Notes under the pieces: generated by a model | Databases searched by the model: none | The model's input: the letters and a program-made list of their open reading frames with translations, nothing else | Told to the model about the DNA's origin: nothing | Source: JABCPE02 sp963530615 | GTDB lineage: Bacteria > Bacteroidota > Bacteroidia > Flavobacteriales > Weeksellaceae | Length of the DNA stretch: 9,288 bases | Reading direction: 5' to 3' | NCBI GenBank assembly: GCA_963530615.1 | Contig: CAUSDX010000023.1 | Location: forward strand, 1 to 9,288 | Position numbers and translations under genes: made by a program | Shown here: positions 6,942 through 9,288 of the stretch, piece by piece | How positions within the stretch are numbered: the first letter of the stretch is position 1 | Layout: every line of letters starts with the position of its first letter

Positions 6942-7607
6942 TTAATATTTTAGGTATTCGTATTTTCTCATAATATCTTCTACAATGGATTTATCCGCTG
7001 TAATATAATCCCTTAAATATGACACTTGATAGAGATAAGGTGTTTCATTGGCTCTTTCAAGCATTAGATTGATGAACATCACATTTCCATGTAAAATCCG
7101 CACTCGGTCAAATATTCTACTGATAAGATGTTCTCTATCATAGGCATCCATTAGTAAACCTTTATCTTCTCTCAAAATTTCATCTCTTAACTCTTTATGG
7201 ATAAGTATTGCCTCTTTCACAATTCTTTCATAATGCTCTGTGAGTAAAACAGCGTACTGTGGATTTTTAGCGGTTAATCGGAGCATTTTCCCACTATGTT
7301 CTCCTACTTCCCCCAAATATTTGTAGAGATATTTAAGCTGTTTTCCTTGTAAAATAGTTTGATTAACCTTACTTAACTTATCATAAATAAACTCTTGTAT
7401 TGCGACAGCTTGAGTGATTTTTTTATTAATATTATCGTAAAGTTCCTTTTGTTTTTCATAGGATTTTAGAAATGCCTGATTACTAGCTAACCTTACGGCT
7501 TGGTTCTTGGAAAGCTGGAACATCAATTGTTCATTGACAACTACGGTCTGAGAAGGAATTAAATCTATTCCAATAAAAAAACTCAATGCTAAAAATTTAA
7601 TCTTCAT
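6942..7607 (-). CDS. Exported helical TraI-like plasmid transfer protein, paralogue of the 217-residue protein
   Basis: This 221-residue protein has an N-terminal signal peptide (about 1-19, ending LIPSQ) and then consists almost wholly of predicted amphipathic helices with no further membrane segment. It aligns without gaps to the gene two places upstream: residues 70-120 here match 68-118 there at 18 of 51 positions (counted by eye), sharing IQ, LS-x-V, Y-x2-L and NP-x-YA. A second matching block begins at D157-R158 and ends in LERA. The C-terminus DYITADKSIVEDIMRKYEY carries the signature shared with its neighbours. Size, export, helical content and position upstream of traJ fit the TraI (DUF4141-like) proteins of Bacteroides elements, which occupy the VirB5 slot; that equivalence is an inference. 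The gene starts 1 nt after its upstream neighbour and ends 3 nt before the next gene. Confidence 0.8.
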   Translation of the reverse strand: MKIKFLALSFFIGIDLIPSQTVVVNEQLMFQLSKNQAVRLASNQAFLKSYEKQKELYDNINKKITQAVAIQEFIYDKLSKVNQTILQGKQLKYLYKYLGEVGEHSGKMLRLTAKNPQYAVLLTEHYERIVKEAILIHKELRDEILREDKGLLMDAYDREHLISRIFDRVRILHGNVMFINLMLERANETPYLYQVSYLRDYITADKSIVEDIMRKYEYLKY

Positions 7608-7608
7608 T

Positions 7609-8292
7609 TTAAAAAGTTTTTACATTATTGATAATATCTTCTACAATCTGCCTATCTGCATTCATATAATATTGGAGTAAGCCTTTTCTTGTTTCAAATT
7701 TTTCTTTAGCATTTCTAATGGTTTGGAGAATATAGAAAGATTCAGAGTTCAGTCTCTGCACTTCTGCCAATCCATAGTCTAAAAGAATTTTTCTTTCCGC
7801 TTTTTCCATTTGGTTAATTGCTCCGTAAGAAGCCACAATTCCTGTTAAAAACCTTACTACCATTTGAAGTTCATCTATAAATTGTATTTGTTTGGGTAAT
7901 GCTACAACAAGAGCATATGGGGCAGTTCTAATTTCATTGAAAATTTTCTCTTGATTTTCTTTGATTTCTCTTGCCTCTTGTGAAATAACAATACCTGTGG
8001 GAATTGCTTGTAATGCAAAATCAACAATTCTCAATCTGTCTTGGATTTTCTTTGTTGTATCTTTAAATTTTGACCATTGTTTTTTATTGACTACTTCTGC
8101 ACCGAGATTGATGTGCTGTTTGTTTTTCATCTCTACCTGTCTCTCATGTTCATTCATAGAATGGCGTATCTCTTGGTTCATCATAGGAAAGGATACATTC
8201 TCTTCCTCCCAAGGTGGTTTAGCTTTTCCTCCATGAGATGTTAGAATAGTATGTCCAGCTAATAAGAAAATCAAAAAGGATATTTTTTTCAT
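7609..8292 (-). CDS. Exported helical protein, divergent member of the TraI-like trio
   Basis: This is a 227-residue protein with a signal peptide (hydrophobic residues 4-17; cleavage probably near 18-24). The mature N-terminus, about 25-75, is polar and differs from its neighbours, with a proline/tryptophan/acidic start (KPPWEEEN) and several methionines and histidines. From about residue 83 it resembles the flanking paralogues: IQDRLR near 83-88, then APYALVVALPKQ (124-135) in place of their NP-x-YA block, a helical region to about 200, and the shared ending YYMNADRQIVEDIINN (208-223). Similarity is weak except at the C-terminus, so homology is likely but not certain. It lies 10 nt after the 217-residue gene and 1 nt before the 221-residue gene, in the middle of the trio. 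It probably acts in the periplasm or at the cell surface as a secretion system component. No enzymatic motif is visible. Confidence 0.75.
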   Translation of the reverse strand: MKKISFLIFLLAGHTILTSHGGKAKPPWEEENVSFPMMNQEIRHSMNEHERQVEMKNKQHINLGAEVVNKKQWSKFKDTTKKIQDRLRIVDFALQAIPTGIVISQEAREIKENQEKIFNEIRTAPYALVVALPKQIQFIDELQMVVRFLTGIVASYGAINQMEKAERKILLDYGLAEVQRLNSESFYILQTIRNAKEKFETRKGLLQYYMNADRQIVEDIINNVKTF

Positions 8293-8302
8293 AGTCTAAT
8301 TA

Positions 8303-8956
8303 TTAGAAATTGTGCTTGTATCTATCCATTATATTCCTTACAATATCTTTATCTGTATTGATATAGCCTTGAAAAGGATTGATGGCTCTCCAAAATCCGA
8401 GTCTTTTGGCTCTTTCTATGTTGAGCATAATGGTTGCCAACCATACTTTAAGCATTTTTACTTTTGATGAAATCTCATAAATTACTTTATATCTATCTCC
8501 TGCTGTTGCTAAGTTAAGTTCCCCAGACTTCAATAATTCACTAACTTCCGAAGACATCTTTAATACTTTTTTGTAAGTAGTTTCCGTAGCCTTTGCACCA
8601 AAAATAGCATACTCTGGATTTTCTCTAACTAATTTGCTAATCTCAGAGGAATACATGGTACAGTCTTTTAGGTCTTCATAAATTTCTTTGACTTGAAGTC
8701 CATTAGTTAATGTTCTGGAAACTTCACTCAAACCTTTTAAAATTTTATCTTGAATACTATTGGCTACTGACATCTGTGAACCAACCCAAGCCTGTGCTTT
8801 CTGTAATTTGGTTTGTTCTTGGGAGGTCTTGTTTTGCTGATTTTTAAGATTATCAGAATAAAGTTTGAGTGCAGCGGTTGTAACCACATCAATATAAGTA
8901 TTCTGTGCAGAAAGAAAACCACCCAAGAGCAAAAGACAAAAACTATATTTTTTCAT
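8303..8956 (-). CDS. Exported helical TraI-like plasmid transfer protein, first of the trio
   Basis: This is a 217-residue protein with a typical Bacteroidota signal peptide (MKKYSFCLLLLGGFLSAQ, cut near residue 17). The mature protein is helical throughout and has a single cysteine (C99). Landmarks are IQDKI (68-72), GLQVKEIYEDL (86-96), ENPEYAIFG (112-120), an aliphatic helix with LATIMLNIERAK (173-184), and the end GYINTDKDIVRNIMDRYKHNF, whose pattern recurs in the next three products. It is a clear paralogue of the 221-residue protein further on. It starts 1 nt after the stop of the truncated gene at the right edge, so expression is likely coupled. Position and features fit a TraI/DUF4141-like exported transfer protein, possibly the functional counterpart of VirB5 minor pilins. 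The counterpart role is inferred only. Confidence 0.8.
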   Translation of the reverse strand: MKKYSFCLLLLGGFLSAQNTYIDVVTTAALKLYSDNLKNQQNKTSQEQTKLQKAQAWVGSQMSVANSIQDKILKGLSEVSRTLTNGLQVKEIYEDLKDCTMYSSEISKLVRENPEYAIFGAKATETTYKKVLKMSSEVSELLKSGELNLATAGDRYKVIYEISSKVKMLKVWLATIMLNIERAKRLGFWRAINPFQGYINTDKDIVRNIMDRYKHNF

Positions 8957-8957
8957 T

Positions 8958-9288
8958 TTATACGGTATTTAATAATTGTTCAAAACTTTTTTCTTTTTCT
9001 GCTTCTAAGAGTCTTCTATCAGAATATTTTTCTTCTAAATCAGAATGGATTTCTGCAATTTTTTCTTGGATAATTTTAATTGGACTTTGTTCCTTGTATT
9101 CTCTTTTGATATAGTTGTAAAATTTAATCACTCTTTCATCTATCGGTTTTTTATAGAGATTGATAAGAGGAACTAAATTATCTAATGGAGCTTTTATTCT
9201 TTTCAAATCTGCCACAATCTTTTCCAGTGCTTCATCATAATTTCCAACTGCTTTTGCATAATGTTCTACGGCTGATTTTTCAGGTTTC
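8958..9288 (-). CDS. C-terminal part of an unassigned helical protein, cut by right window edge
   Basis: The frame is open from the right edge (first whole codon at 9287) to TAA at 8960-8958, giving about 109 residues of C-terminus. A GTG at 9215 could be read as a start. However, the frame continues upstream through a compositionally similar helical stretch (AVEHYAKAVGNYDEALEKI), so a longer gene cut by the window is the better reading. The visible part is soluble, charged and probably coiled-coil, ending in LLEAEKEKSFEQLLNTV, with no membrane segment. It lies 1 nt before the 217-residue exported protein and so belongs to the same transcription unit. In Bacteroides elements the gene upstream of traI encodes the VirB4 ATPase or small accessory proteins, but nothing here shows an ATPase motif. 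I do not recognise the family. Confidence 0.7.
   Translation of the reverse strand, partial: KPEKSAVEHYAKAVGNYDEALEKIVADLKRIKAPLDNLVPLINLYKKPIDERVIKFYNYIKREYKEQSPIKIIQEKIAEIHSDLEEKYSDRRLLEAEKEKSFEQLLNTV

Larger units (their letters stand above)
1..9288 (-). other. Single tra operon segment of a Bacteroidota conjugative element
   Basis: All supported genes lie on the minus strand. Spacings in transcription order are 1, 10, 1, 3, then a 1-nt overlap, 12, 2, an 11-nt overlap and an 11-nt overlap; the small ORF follows after 9 nt and overlaps mobC by 25 nt. No space remains for an internal promoter or terminator except possibly 1675-1787, where no Bacteroidota -33/-7 promoter pattern (TTTG, TAnnTTTG) or hairpin was found by eye. 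The unit therefore very probably extends past both edges. The order traJ-traK-traL-traM-traN matches the conserved core of Bacteroides conjugative transposons; the genes on either side do not follow the CTnDOT order. Confidence 0.85.

Noticed and set aside
7961..8236. Plus-strand 91-codon frame with several cysteines
   Set aside because: It is antisense to the 227-residue exported protein, which has a signal peptide and the shared C-terminal signature.
8813..9114. Two overlapping plus-strand frames of 86 and 69 codons
   Set aside because: They run antisense across the junction of two minus-strand genes and consist of AT-rich Phe/Leu/Ile/Ser runs.
9000..9215. Treating GTG at 9215 as the true start of an 85-residue protein
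   Set aside because: The frame stays open to the window edge with the same helical, charged composition, so a longer truncated gene is the simpler explanation.

Overview
The window is one uninterrupted, minus-strand block of conjugation genes from a Bacteroidota mobile element (integrative conjugative element or conjugative plasmid; the window alone cannot say which). Evidence for the phylum: a visibly AT-rich sequence, signal peptides ending in the typical '-SAQ/-NAQ' form, A-rich rather than GGAGG-like ribosome-binding regions, and recognisable Bacteroides-type Tra proteins (TraJ, TraK, TraM, TraN). The element differs in gene content from CTnDOT of Bacteroides and looks more like the versions carried by Flavobacteriia (Chryseobacterium/Elizabethkingia/Riemerella type); this finer placement is an inference from composition and remembered gene order.

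Layout in transcription order (right to left): (i) 9288-8958, C-terminal end of an unassigned helical protein cut by the window; (ii) 8956-6942, three exported helical proteins of 217, 227 and 221 residues, the first and third clearly paralogous and the middle one a more distant relative; (iii) 6938-6129, a 269-residue exported protein of an uncharacterised, aromatic-rich family; (iv) 6129-1788, the conserved core traJ (VirB6-like inner-membrane channel), traK (VirB8-like), traL (small single-pass protein), traM (VirB10-like) and traN (VirB9-like); (v) 1778-1650, a possible 42-codon membrane peptide gene filling the only sizeable gap; (vi) 1674-1, a VirD4/TraG/MobC coupling ATPase whose C-terminus runs off the left edge.

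Together the genes encode most of the envelope-spanning part of a type IV secretion system plus the coupling ATPase that feeds it DNA. Genes are separated by 1-12 nt or overlap by 1-25 nt (if the small ORF is real), so the block is very probably one polycistronic transcript whose promoter lies to the right of the window. No promoter, terminator, RNA gene, insertion sequence, CRISPR array or long repeat was seen. The VirB4 ATPase, relaxase and integrase expected of such an element are not in the window.

The main unusual points are a signature at the extreme C-terminus shared by four successive exported proteins (three TraI-like proteins and the 269-residue protein), the candidate small membrane protein between traN and mobC, and a gene order in which the coupling protein follows traN directly with no traO/traP/traQ between them.
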